Positions 32,935 to 44,849 of a stretch of 64,000 nucleotides of DNA are shown here, piece by piece (the first letter of the stretch is position 1; every line of letters starts with the position of its first letter). A program made the translations under genes and the position numbers. The notes beneath the pieces were generated by a model. That model made no database searches. It saw only the letters and a list, made by a program, of their open reading frames with translations, and was not told the DNA's origin. The stretch comes from Microthyrium microscopicum (lineage: Eukaryota; Ascomycota; Dothideomycetes; Microthyriales; Microthyriaceae), in assembly GCA_010405405.1 (NCBI GenBank), contig MU004231.1, positions 3,894,884 to 3,958,883 on the forward strand, in the 5' to 3' direction.

Positions 32935-33649
32935 CGTCGGTATAGCAGCAGCGTGATGGTGATAGCGTGCTCAGAATCTAACCAGTGGGCAAGAAATGTG
33001 GAAGTGGTTCAGGACTATTCTGGAGTGCCAGCGACAAGAGAAGTCTGCATTGGCCTACAAGTCAAAAGTGGAAGTAATGGGTTGACAGGAGGTTGGCCAA
33101 GACCTCCTTTCAGACAGAGGCTGTGCCTTTTGCAACCATGTTGACAGGCTGGCTCATCTCCATGGACTGATCTGGCTTGAGAGCTCCGAAAGATTGGACA
33201 CCACTGAATGCTTTTGCCATTCAAAGTCAATGATTTGCCTTGTACAAGTCTATCATAGATTCATGCAGTGCAACTCTCGCCTACCTAGGTATATATAATA
33301 ACACCAAAAACTGTATATGTTATCAGGCTGAGAATCCAGCCTAATCCTTGCTCTATCACCAACCCCTTGTCTTAAGCTCACGGTTCTGGATATCCTAGTC
33401 AATTCCAATCAACAAGCCAATCAACAAGGAAAGCAAAACAAGGTTGTATGCAACTTGACGTAGTTGAGCAACCTTTCGAAAAGTTACAGAAATCAAGAAA
33501 CTCTCGTGAAGGGTTCACGATTCTAATAAAAGCCTGGATCCTTCAAGAATTTGCAGGTACATACATCTATCAAAAAGCCCAAAATTACACACAACATCTT
33601 GTTCACAACAAACATACCACATATCAGACCGATCTACAACAAAGCCGAT
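32935..33649. other. Intergenic
   Basis: Divergent upstream regions of the PBD protein and the small conserved protein gene. A long open plus-strand stretch from 33551 is a 5' extension of the next gene and is not needed for it. Confidence 0.4.
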
Positions 33650-34018
33650 ATGTCTGACGCCGTTCCCGTTCTTTTCACCATCAACGGCTCCTCCCGCCAC
33701 GAAGTCATTCTTCTTTCACCTACCCACGCCACTCTCGATGGCGTCGCCGCTGAAATTGCCCAACTTGCGAGCTCCTCGCCCAACTGCGCAGAGTTCATGG
33801 GCAAGTACAAGAAGAAGGGCGAAGACGGAGCAGAAGAGGAGGTCGAGGAGATCAGTGTGAAATGGAATGGACAAAGCCATGATCCCAAGATCTTTCCAGC
33901 AAGCACGTTGGTGACGAAAGACAACTTTGCGGCGATCATCAAGATGATTGGCGTGTCTGGTGTGGGGAGGGATACGTTACAGGTTAAGATGGGTCATGGG
34001 AATGCTGAGAAGAAGTAG
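33650..34018 (+). CDS. Small conserved-looking protein, hypothetical
   Basis: Intronless, 122 aa from the ATG at 33650 (MSDAVPVLFTINGSSRHEVI). The frame is open further upstream but that part is AT-rich UTR-like sequence. The protein is compact with regular alternation of beta and alpha segments (PVLFTINGSSRHEVILLSP; ISVKWNGQSHDPKIFPAS), and a short Lys/Glu-rich linker (KYKKKGEDGAEEEVEE). No signal peptide or membrane segment. The G-V-S-G-V-G-R-D end suggests a folded C terminus. No family is recognised; it is likely a cytosolic single-domain protein. Confidence 0.7.
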   Translation: MSDAVPVLFTINGSSRHEVILLSPTHATLDGVAAEIAQLASSSPNCAEFMGKYKKKGEDGAEEEVEEISVKWNGQSHDPKIFPASTLVTKDNFAAIIKMIGVSGVGRDTLQVKMGHGNAEKK

Positions 34019-34365
34019 GGACAGATAGGAGGAAGGGATGGTATGAGCGGACTAAGGAGTTGGAATAAGTGTGTTATTAGTCTGTATTGATTGAATCACG
34101 ATTTCACTACTGCTTACTCATACTTGCAACAGGCTTGGGAGATAGTGATGTGGTAACAATATTTTGACTGACATTATACTGATGCCCAATACGAATACCA
34201 GAAGAAGGCTGTTGCCAACTATCTCCAACTAAACCCACTTCTCAGCAGGCCGATTACCGAAGATCAGAATCTATAGAAACTCTAGCGAACCATGCAAAAC
34301 AAATCATTCCTCCTCCAACGCCAAAGCTTTCCCAGTTGAACTATTGACATGCGTCGTCGTTTCAC
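34019..34365. other. Convergent 3' flanks
   Basis: No element recognised between the two converging genes. Confidence 0.4.
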
Positions 34366-35874
34366 CTACTGCAGCTCAAAAACATGCTGTCCATTCGCCT
34401 GTCTGGGCGCAGCATATGTAGTTCCTAGCTCGACTGGTGCAGGCGCGCCATTTGGTGGCCCGTTTGGTGCGCCGGCCTGGTGTTGAACTGGAACTGCAGC
34501 GTTCATGCCCGGGCTGGGCGGGAAGTTTTGATGTTGAACTGCGTTACCACCAGCTTCATACACGCCCGGAGGTGGGCTTTGCGCGGGTGATGGATGCGAC
34601 ATGGCAGGTGATGGGACAACACCGGCATTCGGCATTGGCGGTGATTGCGCTGGATTATATGCTGGAGCAGGCGAGTTAGGGATGCTGCTAACCACCGACA
34701 TGCGTGGGTCGAATTTGGCGTCCTTGGTCATCATTCCACCCTGCGGTGCGAAGTAGCCATTGTTCTGGCCATAACCTTGTTGTTGCTGGTTAGGATCGTA
34801 GCCCGGTTGACCCATCATGGGTGGTTGAACCATCTGAGGCACGCCATGTTGTGCCATGTTTGCATTAGGCGCATTGTTTTTGGCATTCCGCTTCTTGATG
34901 CAGAGGAAGATGACGGCGAAGACAGCAGCGCCAATGATCACAAGGCCGCCAATAATGCCTCCGACGATGGCGCCAACGCTGACCCCGTTCTTCTTTACTA
35001 TTGTGCCGTTGTTGGACGAGTTGGAGTTGGAGCTGGAGCCGGCGTTTGATGCAGTACCCGTGGCGCTGGCCACTGCTGATGAAGCAAAGCCTGCCGCGTT
35101 GTTCAAGCCATTGGTGCTCAGAATTAATGCGGCACTGGAACTTTTGGCCCCGGATGCTGTTGCAGCGCCAGCTCCGCTATCATACAGCGGACTCCAAGAA
35201 CGACCATCAACTTCTCCCGCGAAGGTTGTTTGGAACGTTGCGAAGGAGGCCGAGTATGTTGCGGCGCAGGAGTAGAATCCCATAGTCATGCCAGGAACGA
35301 GGAAGGAGTAGCAGTAGGGTTTTGTAGCGGCCGTGCTGTTTCAGTCAGAAAAGTTCCGATTTCGACCAATTCGCGGTACATACCACTTGATGGTGTTTAC
35401 GTCTGCTTGACAAGCAGCACCGCATAGCGAAGAAGAATAATAGCCAACACTACCGACACAATTTCCTTGGAATTGGCATGTTCCTGCAGCAGGATCGCAA
35501 CATCCTACGCTTGCGACACCTATTGTTATTGTTAGCGTTCAGCTCGTGCTATCATAACTATCTCGTAGATCGGCAAGCGTGGACTACGTACCGGCGACCA
35601 CCACCGCAGCACACAATTCGGTTGAATCGCAAGTCTTTGAAGATGCTTTGATGCCACTCACGTAACCGCAAGTATTATCAGGAGCATAATAGCCTAGTAA
35701 TGACCCAGACCCCGCTGCGCGCTTTAGGATATCAGGAACCATGGGCGCCGCCGTTGGAACCGGACTGAATCCCATAGCATTGGCGATATTATCTGTTGGT
35801 AGAGGAAGGGGAGCATTGAGAGCTTCCACCACCACTCCTCCGAAGGCAACGAGCCCAAAGAAAAGTTTGGTCAT
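34366..35874 (-). CDS. Single-pass wall-sensor-like membrane protein
   Basis: Exons are 35874-35592, 35519-35384 and 35335-34366 (462 aa); intron phases agree at both joins (TGT/TGC cysteine codons stay in frame). A signal peptide (MTKLFFGLVAFGGVVVEALN) is followed by a Cys-rich ectodomain of ~150 residues: CGYVSG, CDSTELC, GCCDPAAGTC, NCVGS, CGAACQAD and CYSFLVPGM. Then come a Ser/Ala/Asn-rich stalk, a Gly-rich TM helix (VGAIVGGIIGGLVIIGAAVF, residues ~258-285) with a basic stop (KKRNAKN), and a Pro/Gln/Asn-rich cytosolic tail. This is the layout of fungal WSC/Mid2-type sensors and of many uncharacterised ascomycete surface proteins. The Cys spacing is not a standard WSC domain. A role in wall sensing is inference. 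Confidence 0.8.
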
Positions 35875-37511
35875 GTTCAGAACCTCACTTTTCCAAAACT
35901 ACTAACGAATGTGTATTTGAGCGACAGAATGTTGAAGAACGAGCGTGTATTGAACGAGAGACTAGAAGGAGAAAACACCAAAAGCAGAACCGAAAGAGTC
36001 AAAGACAGCCTGACCAGCACCACGAAGGATAAATACAACGGCCACACAATTGACTCCCCGTACCTGAATGAGGCTGAGTTCGCGCCTGGGCGCGCCATCG
36101 CTGGGCTCTCGTGTACAGCAAAAGTTGAGGGTAGGAGGTGCTCGAAAAGGGAAGGCAAATGGCTTTGTCTGGTCGAGGCGTTGGACGGAAAAACAAAGCA
36201 AGCAACTCTAGACGTGCAGCTGCAGGAACAGAAAAGCCCAAGTCTTTGGAAAGTGCACAATGGGGGAAAGGAGGCTGATTTCAGGGTGTATGATAGGTGC
36301 AGAGGTCGTCTAAGGGTCAAGCCAAAAGCTGTAGCGTGGTTGAATGGATGCCACTAAACCCCATATAGAATCAATATCAGGAGCTGGAAATTAGAAATTG
36401 GCGAGTTTGTGTCCGCACCGAACCTTCAACCGTCTGCGCCAAGTCGAGGGATTTGACCGACTCCGTGGAGGCTCGGTGAAGACAATCTAGCAGTTTGCTT
36501 TTTCCAGAATCCAGACTCAGCTGAGAATCAGTGTTGTGTGAAACCATTACACCAATCCGAGTTCACCTACCAATGCATAACCTTTGTACCATTGTGACAC
36601 GAAAATAAAAGTACTTCGGGATTTTCCTTGCACAGGTTTCTTTCTGTGTCGATCGGTCGGATCAAGTCTTAGGTACCGCACTCATATCTTGTCTGTATTC
36701 TCTAGCTCCTATCCATGAGACAAGATGAATGACATTCTCCGTCCTACCTGTTATTAACGCGCTGATTTGAAGATGTCGAATATTACAATGCAATCGATGG
36801 TTCTAAAAGATTTAGACTTCTCTCAAGGAAACGAAACCGTCGATGGAAAGCGTGTTGTATACTGGACATGAACTCAGTCGAATCTTACTGTGTTCACTGC
36901 TGCTGCAACTATCTCGTCTATCTATACTCTTCATTGCTACAGTACCTAGCCTTCCTGAACAAGAATTGCCCCTTTGGCTCGGTCTGTCATAGCCATCGAA
37001 AACTATGCCAACGGCGTCAGCAACAGTACCGACAGGAAAGAGGCTTCGAAGCTTGTGGTCAATTGCCAATTCGACGGAGACGACCTTACCTCTAAATCTT
37101 ACAGAGCTCCGGTTGAACTGTTAGTTCGCAATGGAGAGGGACAACCCAAAACAAATATAATTGACAAGATGATAACTCATTGACTCGATATGCCAACCAC
37201 GAGCAGTTATAGGGTACACAATTCGAACAGCGAAACTGCAGCAGAGTCTTGGTCCAAAGCTTGACTCTAACCGAGTTGCTTTTCAACCCTATTCTTCCTA
37301 TACCATATGATTTATTGTCTATGCAAGCTTGTTTCGCACAGTTTAAACAAGAACTGACCATAGATGACCAATTGTACACTATTAAGACTTGAGTTAACAA
37401 TCGTCCTAAGCAGTCCGAGCAACCAAACTCGAATTCTTGCGACATGGAGGAGAATAAGATGACCATATTCTTCAAAGTTCTGCTACAACAAAGTTTTCAA
37501 AATTACTAGCA
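35875..37511. other. Long intergenic region
   Basis: Upstream of the sensor-like gene and upstream of the ferric-reductase gene, so probably two promoters. Several open frames of 80-150 codons on both strands (35877-36357) overlap each other and show no protein character. No repeats recognised. Confidence 0.45.
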
Positions 37512-39775
37512 ATGCCGATTCTCGATTCTGAACACAATTTCAGCAAGATATTATCTTCTACCCGCACAGTGCGATATTCATTTACAATTGCTGAACACGA
37601 TGGCACCACAAATACCTCAATGGTGAAGAGGTCTACCAATAATCCACCATGGCTTCAGTCTTATGCCTCTCTCAGCACAATCCTGGCCGTGTCACTGGCA
37701 GCTGCCAGCCTCTTTCGACTATGTCTTTGGTCTGCATGGCAAATACGCAAGACCTATTGTCTCAACAACGAGGTTCAAGGATGGTTTCGAAGACCAAATA
37801 CTACCTTCGCGCGGTGGAAGAAGCACATATCAATTGCGCCCATTTTTCGCTCCAGACATGTCTCGGGCATTGGGCTTTCATCTGAGACTGTATCCTATAG
37901 ACTCCTTCCTACTCGGCTACAGGCTTTATTCATGTTGCCTTACATTGGACTGAATCTGACTCTCATGGCATTGAGCGTCAGTTGGTCCGCAAATCGAGTC
38001 GCTATTTTGGAGCAGCTACGAATTCAGACAGGAGAGTTGGCAGTACAGAACATAGTGTTCACTTTCTTATTCATTTCGAGATCTAACCCGGTGATGTGGC
38101 TGATCAATTGTGATAGAGAAGACCTCTTATTCTTGCATATTTGGTTCGGCACTGTGGCAGTGGCTCAGTCTCTTGCTCATGGCGCTTTTTGGATTGCTGT
38201 CAAGCTTCTCACAGGTGAGAATGAAGAACTTCATATTGCAGTCTGGCTAATGCGACTCAAGGAGGGCCTCATGGACTTCAAGCTTCCAGGATAGTTTGCG
38301 AATACCTCGTAAGTTGGGCGCCCTTTAGGATCAAAAGTTCAAATCCGTGCTATCACTGATTGACCGTTTCTGTAGGCTCTTGGTGCGCTAGTTTTGTTGT
38401 TGATATCATCATGGTATCCAATACGGCGGACTTTCGTCAAAGTGTTCAAATTCTTGCACTTGGTCATGACAGTCGTCTTTCTTGTTGGTCTATATTTTCA
38501 TTTAAAGTCGACTACCTATCGTGCGTTTGTGATATCAACCATTGGTATTTGGTCTTTTGAAGTACATCAAGTCATATTGTGCATTCATTTCAAAAAGTGC
38601 TAATCCATCATCTAGAGAGCACTACGCCTATTTCGAATTCTATGGCGCAATGCTGGGAATGGAGGAACTACTGCGGTGGTGGAAAGACTTCCCGGAGAAC
38701 TCGAATTGCGTATCACGATCAGAGTTGCGCGGCCTTGTCGAGCAGTAGCTGGAACTTATGTTCGGCTCTATATTCCTTCTATCAGTTTATGGACGAGTCA
38801 CCCATTCGCAGTAGCCTGGGACAACGTTCCCTTAAAGCAAGACCTAAACTCTGGGCAGATGAGACTGAAAGAGAAGAAGAAACTACAGTATGACATCAAA
38901 AGAAAAAGGATAGCGGAAGAAGACCTTTACGGCCCACAGACAATTACTGTGCTTGTCCGACCGAGGAATGGGTTTACAGCCGAGCTTGCTCGCAAAATAA
39001 AACGCTCAAATGGGACATTGGAACTTAGTGCTTGGGTGGAAGGACCGTATACCAGTAAGTATGAGCGAAGTCTTTAATAACCACCTCATAACAACTTCCT
39101 CAGATACCAATACTTCATTCTCATCTCATGGTCACGTCATACTTGTTGCAGGTGGAATTGGCATCGCGGCACAGCTGGCCAGAATCACTGAGCTGCTCAT
39201 AGCTCGCGCCCAAGGCTTAGCAGCGGTGAGGAGAATCATACTTGTCTGGTGCGTTCGACATGAAGGTACCACACTCCTTGGACTAGATTTAAACTATGCT
39301 AATGAAATCAGGGGACGTTGAAGTGATAGACCCGTTCTTAGAAAAGCTGGCGATGAGTACAATCTGGCGCGGTATATTGGAGATGCACATTTATCTCACT
39401 GACGACGATTCAACCACACCGACGTTTTCAGGTACTTATGGAAATTATGGTACATATAACACCGCACCAAACTTTCTTAGTGGTTTCAACTTCGAAACAG
39501 AGCCTCACTATGAAGGTGAATCAACTCTGATTGACGATGGGGCCAGGAATACATTTCGCCAAAGTTTCTGCGAGGCCAGCTTAGATCTTCTCACAATTCA
39601 TCATGGACGACCAGATCTTGATCAGATGCTCGATCGAGAAATTGGACAGCAAATCGGCGCGATGATGATTAGTGTTTGCGGACCGCCGAGTATGAGTAAC
39701 GAGATGCGGACTCTGGCAAAAGACAATCAAGGCTGTGGTAATATAGACTTTGTTGAGGAACACTTTGGAATTTGA
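37512..39775 (+). CDS. Ferric-reductase-like transmembrane oxidoreductase (FRE/NOX superfamily)
   Basis: Exons are 37512-~38240, 38376-38561, 38616-39054, 39104-39265 and 39312-39775, about 659 aa. The last three introns (54, 49 and 46 nt) have exact phase. The first is uncertain: a frame change between 38215 and 38375 could hide one 135-nt intron or two introns around a micro-exon. Heme ligand pairs are visible in two helices: HIWFGTVAVAQSLAH and HLVMTVVFLVGLYFH (14 residues apart each). The FAD motif is HPFAVAW. NADPH motifs are VAGGIGIAAQ and the terminal VCGPPSM. The enzyme moves electrons from cytosolic NADPH across the membrane to ferric iron or copper. N-glycosylation-rich N terminus. 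Complete and apparently functional. No iron permease/oxidase neighbour is present. Confidence 0.88.
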
Positions 39776-41594
39776 TAATGGCTTCGGCTCCTTAAAGAAC
39801 ATGCTAGTGAACTCCATAGCATGATTGAACTCTATAGTATGATTGTCTGCAGGGCTGTCGAGACTTATGTCTTTGTTATCCAAGACTGAGGCTTTCTTCG
39901 CAAGCTCAAATTTCTTCTTTGTGTTATAAGTCTTCATTATGGATGATTACAATGGCTTAGTCGTGCACCCAAACATGACTCTACTGCTAACTTGATAAAG
40001 AAGTCGCCTGTTAGTATCTCTTTGCAACATACTCGCAAAACTCGGTTTTTGTGACTTTACTATACTGATAATGCCATAGATAAACCCAAAGAGATAGACG
40101 GATTCGAACATCAAATACATATAACCTTTACCATGTGCCTGTTTTATCATCATCACCTCACAAGAGGCAGAGCCTTATTCGAAAAGTACACAACCCGCTG
40201 GATCGGGTGCTTCGAACAACATTTAGGCATCTCGCATAAACTATGGGCAGAAAAAGGGTTATGAAGCGAAATAGGCCTACCAACATACGTCCAAAGAAGT
40301 GCGTTAGATTTCTTCCGGACATGATCCAGTACAACACAGTTGCTAATACTGATCAGATGGACTGGTATTATGATTCCGACCCAATGATCGGGGTCATCTA
40401 TCAGTTTGATCAAGTTGACGAAATGCAAGGCGTTGTCTTCGAGAGCGATGCCTGGGACCAGAGCGATCAGATGGTGGGAGTAGATATGTCTTCCCCAGAG
40501 TAAATCATGCTCCTGTTCTTGCGTCCACAACCAAAGACAACAATGCCTCCCTCTCGACGGACTTCACCTCATCGCGGTGAGAGGGTCTAGTAGTCTACGG
40601 ACAAAGCTAAGATTAGTCCACCCTCATCTGGCACAGAGAATAGGTTTATGCTTTCCTTGATAAAAGCGAAGTTCACTACAGAACGACTCTTATTTTAGGA
40701 GAATAGGTTTATGCTTTCCTTGATAAAAGCAAAGTTCACTACAGAACGACTCTTATTTTAGGAGAATAGGTTTATGCTTTCCTTGCTAAAAGCAAAGTTC
40801 GCTATAGAACGACTCTCTGCCAGAGAGGGGAAATAGGTTTATGATTTTCTTGATAAGAGCACCATTCAATATATAACGACTCTTTTCTAAAATAGAGAGT
40901 ATTCTTCAAGTTGCAATGACAAAGGCAACTTAAATTCGAATTTGATAACTATCATTTCCAGATCTAAAACAATATTGTGAGTATAACCAGTGAATTCCCT
41001 CTATATTCTTCAGGAGTCAGAGAGAGAGTTTGATTACCTGTTGTAACATTCAACGTTGAGCTGTTTAACGTACTAGTGATCTGTTCCTTTCTGCTCTTAT
41101 GGCAAACCCAAATGAAGGTTACACAAGACTTTCGGCTTTAAAGTACAGGACTGAAGTTGACACGCGCTTCGAAAATCATATGGTCTTCTCATGACGATGT
41201 TTATCCTTACGCTCTAGGATGCCATTGAGAGGAAATCGCCGCGGTATTGATCGTAGGAGGAGCACAGTGGCCATTTCAACCCCGTTCCCTTTGTATCGGT
41301 TTTCTTTAAGACTTTGTTGACTTTGATCAAAGAAACACTCACATTCTTTTATGGCACGCTTCGAAAGAACCATATTGTAACTATTTCAGGGCTTTGTTAT
41401 TGCTGTAGCGATGTAGACAATGCTTTGATTAAGCGAAAGCATTGAAACTATGCCTTACTTATTGAGTTCTCTATCTCTACGTGATAACCGGCTTTTCAGA
41501 TCAAACGCTTGCTAGGAATCAAAGTTCACGCAAAGTATCAACCCAACAATTTGGACAATTTACGTGACTTCCATTTTCTACTACCATATACACC
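39776..41594. other. Long intergenic region with a minisatellite
   Basis: 1.8 kb. An 86-codon open frame at 40243-40503 is acidic and methionine-rich but unsupported. The 63-bp tandem repeat at 40638-40890 is the only structured element. Confidence 0.5.
40638..40890. repeat. 63-bp minisatellite, about four units
   Basis: Units begin GAATAGGTTTATGCTTTCCT at 40638, 40701 and 40764 (63-bp spacing); a fourth, more diverged unit begins at 40830 (GAAATAGGTTTATGATTTTC). Units 1 and 2 differ by about one base; unit 3 is altered at its end, unit 4 throughout. Each unit ends with a CGACTCT phrase. The gradient suggests growth from one side. Confidence 0.9.
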
Positions 41595-43475
41595 ATGTCC
41601 AACCCTTACAACACATCGGCAGCCCGAGGAGGTTTTGGGATTACTGAAGAACAGACTGCTGATGCAGAAAGAACAGGTACCGCACGAATTGCAGGAAGAA
41701 TTCCAAATCAGCCTGGTACTTTCAGCTTGGTTGACGTCCCCGTCGCAGCCGACGAGCCTCCTGATTATGTGCCCCTAGGCTCCGAAACATCAGAAATCAA
41801 TGGCTTCCGTATTGATAACGAGTTCTTGGCAGGTCAAGAAGCCATGAATCTTGTAAGTACTGCCATAGCTAGACGTGAAGCTGGCCAAGTTCCACACGAT
41901 GCCACAGGGCATGCCTATTCATCCTCAGAACCAAGTGATGGCTCCTCATCTAGCTCCGTTGCGTCTTCCGGGTCGCGAGATCTTGACGGCCGACCACGTC
42001 AACAATATGGAGAGGGCATCTTCTCAAGAGAGCTGATGAACTACGGAAATGAAGCTCAAGAACCACGTCCAGTGACTCCCCCTGCTAATCCAATGCATGT
42101 TGACAACCATCGAATGTTGCAAGATCAGATTCTAGGCGCTGTGCGCGCGGCCGGCCACTTGTTCCGACGCCTTGAAGGAACCAATCTACGCTATGACGTT
42201 GGTCGACTCAACGGGGCGATTATAGCTCTCGGCCATGAAGAAATGAACAGAAGATGTGCAAGAGGCCTTACAGACGAGATCGCTGTGCCTTTACTAACAG
42301 CTGCAATCCGTCTCTCCATTGAAGTAATGATGAGAGTTCAGACTGAGCTGGCAAAAGGCGATAGGGAGCTCTTCAATCTCGCCAGCTCAGTCTGGGCTTG
42401 GCTAGAACAGATACAGGTTACCCACACCATCATGCAGACCAAAGGAAACTACATTCACTCTATATATGAACGCCACTTAGCGACTGGGATGGACGCGCCA
42501 AATATTACGCGCTATACTCATCGTCAAATTGCGTATGAGCACTCATCATCATCCTGGTCTGATAGTCAGAAAACTCCATCTCTTACTCGCTCTAGCTCTC
42601 TGATATCATCTAGCTCTCGGACATCATCATCTGATGCTCTCCCAGGCGATGATGACGAGGAGCCTCTCTTTGTGCCGTTGGCCAACGGATTCAACGGCAT
42701 TGGCGAAGCCGAGATTTCCGATGCCCAGGAAGCAGCCGTTACGGCAGGCGTTGCGTTTATTCAAGAAAGATTAGCAGAACATGCAGCTGGTAATCGCGCC
42801 AGTCGAGAGGAAGTTGAGCGCTGGGAGCTTGAACAGGCAGCAAATCGCAGTCTAACACGGGCTGAAAACGCGAATTCAGACTATGGTCTCCCAGAGGACG
42901 AATATGTCATTTTGCACAGCGCATCATCTAGACGTATTGACGAAGATATGGACATGACACCAGCGCCACCACTTGTTAACTTTGGACGCCTTTCATCGCC
43001 TGATGATATTGAGATGCCGGACGCACCTGGCCAGGACGATATACCTGACATGTCTGACTATAGATCTTCTAGTCCTCTGCAATGTGTCCCTTGTGGCTCT
43101 AGTCCTCCTTCTAACTCGGACGACATACCTGACATGACTGACTATGCAAGCTCTAGTCCCCTTCCCTCTAGTCCCCCCTCTAGTCCTCCACTCCACGTCG
43201 TCGCCCATGGCGTAGTCCTCCCGCCCGGTATGACTGCTGAGCACTTTGAGCAGCTTAGGCAGGGAGCTCTCCGTCGTGCTCGTGAGGCGATCCGCCGTAG
43301 GTACGAAGCTCGCCCGGCTACACCGTTTGATGTTGAGGGATTTATGGACCAACATACCATCTTGAACAGTGTGATTTTGGACCGGCGTTTGGCTAGATTG
43401 GCTCGTGAAGTGGTGGGTCGTCGCAAATTTGAGCGAGACCGTTATGCGGATGCCTTGGAGGATTACGTGGATTGA
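41595..43475 (+). CDS. Large Ser-rich orphan protein, hypothetical
   Basis: Uninterrupted 626-codon frame from the ATG at 41595. No signal peptide or membrane segment. There is a central helical block (~residues 175-305; QDQILGAVRAAGHLFRRLEG and EVMMRVQTELAKGDRELFNL) and a second helical block (~375-420; VTAGVAFIQERLAEHAAGN). Poly-Ser tracts lie at ~110-125 and ~315-345. The tail carries two DDIPDM(S/T)DY repeats within SSPL/SPP low complexity (~475-530), then an Arg-rich helix-forming C terminus (RQGALRRAREAIRRRYEARP). No family recognised; a long single exon with biased composition suggests a fast-evolving lineage-specific gene. Confidence 0.75.
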   Translation: MSNPYNTSAARGGFGITEEQTADAERTGTARIAGRIPNQPGTFSLVDVPVAADEPPDYVPLGSETSEINGFRIDNEFLAGQEAMNLVSTAIARREAGQVPHDATGHAYSSSEPSDGSSSSSVASSGSRDLDGRPRQQYGEGIFSRELMNYGNEAQEPRPVTPPANPMHVDNHRMLQDQILGAVRAAGHLFRRLEGTNLRYDVGRLNGAIIALGHEEMNRRCARGLTDEIAVPLLTAAIRLSIEVMMRVQTELAKGDRELFNLASSVWAWLEQIQVTHTIMQTKGNYIHSIYERHLATGMDAPNITRYTHRQIAYEHSSSSWSDSQKTPSLTRSSSLISSSSRTSSSDALPGDDDEEPLFVPLANGFNGIGEAEISDAQEAAVTAGVAFIQERLAEHAAGNRASREEVERWELEQAANRSLTRAENANSDYGLPEDEYVILHSASSRRIDEDMDMTPAPPLVNFGRLSSPDDIEMPDAPGQDDIPDMSDYRSSSPLQCVPCGSSPPSNSDDIPDMTDYASSSPLPSSPPSSPPLHVVAHGVVLPPGMTAEHFEQLRQGALRRAREAIRRRYEARPATPFDVEGFMDQHTILNSVILDRRLARLAREVVGRRKFERDRYADALEDYVD

Positions 43476-44170
43476 GGAGGAGGGCTGATCATGAAATGCC
43501 TGACATACTTCTTGGTGTAAAGATCGAAGCGCTGAATACTGTCTCTGAACAATATAAAAGGTAAGTATCAAGTTTGTTAACAGCTTGCAAGAATGAATTA
43601 AGATAGGAGAGTTGACTCACCTTCAGTACAATAATATCATGCTCTTCATACAAATTGTGCCATGATAGTGACATTGACATCCTAGGAATAACAGAATAAG
43701 TGGCGCGCTCCATTAAGAGCGATGGCGACTATCTGCTACGCTTTAGTATCAAGTGCTTTATTTGCCATAGAGGACGTTCAGAATTTGACTTTTTATCGTT
43801 TGCAATGGCAAGTATAGCACCTCAGAATGAAAGCTGCCGTTGGGAGTCGTTACCATTGATGTGAGGACGCGATTCAATTTGTCGAGCGATTGAAATCAAC
43901 CATCCCTTGATATCCCACAACCCCGAGACAATCTGCCTAACAAAAACCCCTCTTGGGAGCCAACCTTCAGCTCCCAGACCAAACCCCCTTTGTAGCCCGT
44001 TTGTCTGTACAACCATCCAATAAGTTTTGATATACCCACTGGTCTCGTCCCCACCAGCCAAGCTCTCACAGCATCAGTCGTTTCCTGAACCCCATCCTCC
44101 CAATAGCTCAGTCATTGTACAGGCCACTCAATATTAAACACACTCATTTAGCAACACAGACACCAAAGCA
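43476..44170. other. Intergenic with a MITE-like copy
   Basis: Holds the inverted-repeat copy at 43699-43874; 44000-44170 is the promoter of the next gene. Confidence 0.5.
43699..43874 (+). mobile_element. MITE-like inverted-repeat element, copy 3
   Basis: The left end AGTGGCGCGCTCCCATTAAG is followed by AGCGATGGCGACTATCTGCT and then ACGCTTTAGTATCAAGTGCT, aligning with the copy at 58930 (CTGCCACGCTTTGTTATCGA then GTGCTTTATTT). The right end GGGAGTCGTTACCATTGATG then TGAGGACGCG is the approximate complement of the left. About 176 bp, no coding capacity. Confidence 0.6.
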
Positions 44171-44849
44171 ATGCCATACTCACTCGCCTCCTCAACCGCA
44201 ACTCTCGTCCGCGGCACGTTCCATCTCTCCGTGCCTCGCGCACGCGGCCAAGCTCGATTCTGGACCAAGATATTTGCCTTTTGGACTATCGCGCTGGTCA
44301 TCACGAACGTGCTTTTCTTTCTCACCTACGCGACAGTCTCCTTCTTCCACGCAGCCAACGTGAATGCGCTACGAGCGTTTCTGGGCGCTGTGGTGATTTG
44401 GTGCTGGCTGGGCATGGCGCTGGGGATGTGTGCATGTGCAGGCATGTGTGTAGGAGCTGGGGGACTAGGCTGTGGATGTTGTCGGCGGGTACGTTGGCAC
44501 TATAGACCACGAGTATGAAGCTAATGAGGAGTGCCAGCGAAAAGAGCAAATGGTAGATACTTTACCGCCACCAGTGCCGCAACATATGGCGAGCGTACAA
44601 GCATCTCAAGGCCATAGACGCTGGACTGCGTACGTATATTTTCCTACGCTCAGCCACGGGGACTAACAGCTCACCAGGCCATCACTGAACCGTCAGAACA
44701 TACCGCCGCCGTTGCAGACACCAATCTACGATAGTTTCGCGCAGGCAACAAGAGCACAAGGACCGCCGATGCAGAATGCTAGATGGTCTGGACCTGGGCC
44801 AATGGTCGATGAGGTGTTGTCGCCTCTCTGGGATCATGTGAGGAATTGA
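44171..44849 (+). CDS. Small Cys-rich two-pass membrane protein, hypothetical
   Basis: Exons are 44171-44488, 44529-44629 and 44678-44849 (196 aa). Intron 1 (40 nt, GTACGT...GAG; an alternative acceptor lies 3 nt on) and intron 2 (48 nt, GTACGT, CTAAC branch, CCAG) keep frame. Two hydrophobic helices lie at ~35-62 (FAFWTIALVITNVLFFLTYA) and ~68-98 (FLGAVVIWCWLGMALGM). The second runs into a Cys/Gly-rich segment (CACAGMCVGAGGLGCGCC), which may be palmitoylated. The tail is Pro/Gln-rich with a conserved-looking end (WDHVRN). Function unknown; probably a small plasma- or endomembrane protein. Confidence 0.72.

Noticed and set aside
35877-36357. Overlapping 147-148-codon frames on both strands
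   Set aside because: They overlap almost fully, have no domain character and lie in the upstream region of the sensor-like gene.
40096-40112. Minus-strand TGTTCGAATCC resembling a tRNA B box
   Set aside because: No A box or cloverleaf in the flanks.
40243-40503. 86-codon acidic open frame
   Set aside because: No homologue recognised, no promoter or intron evidence, and an overlapping frame of greater length on the other strand; kept only as a note.
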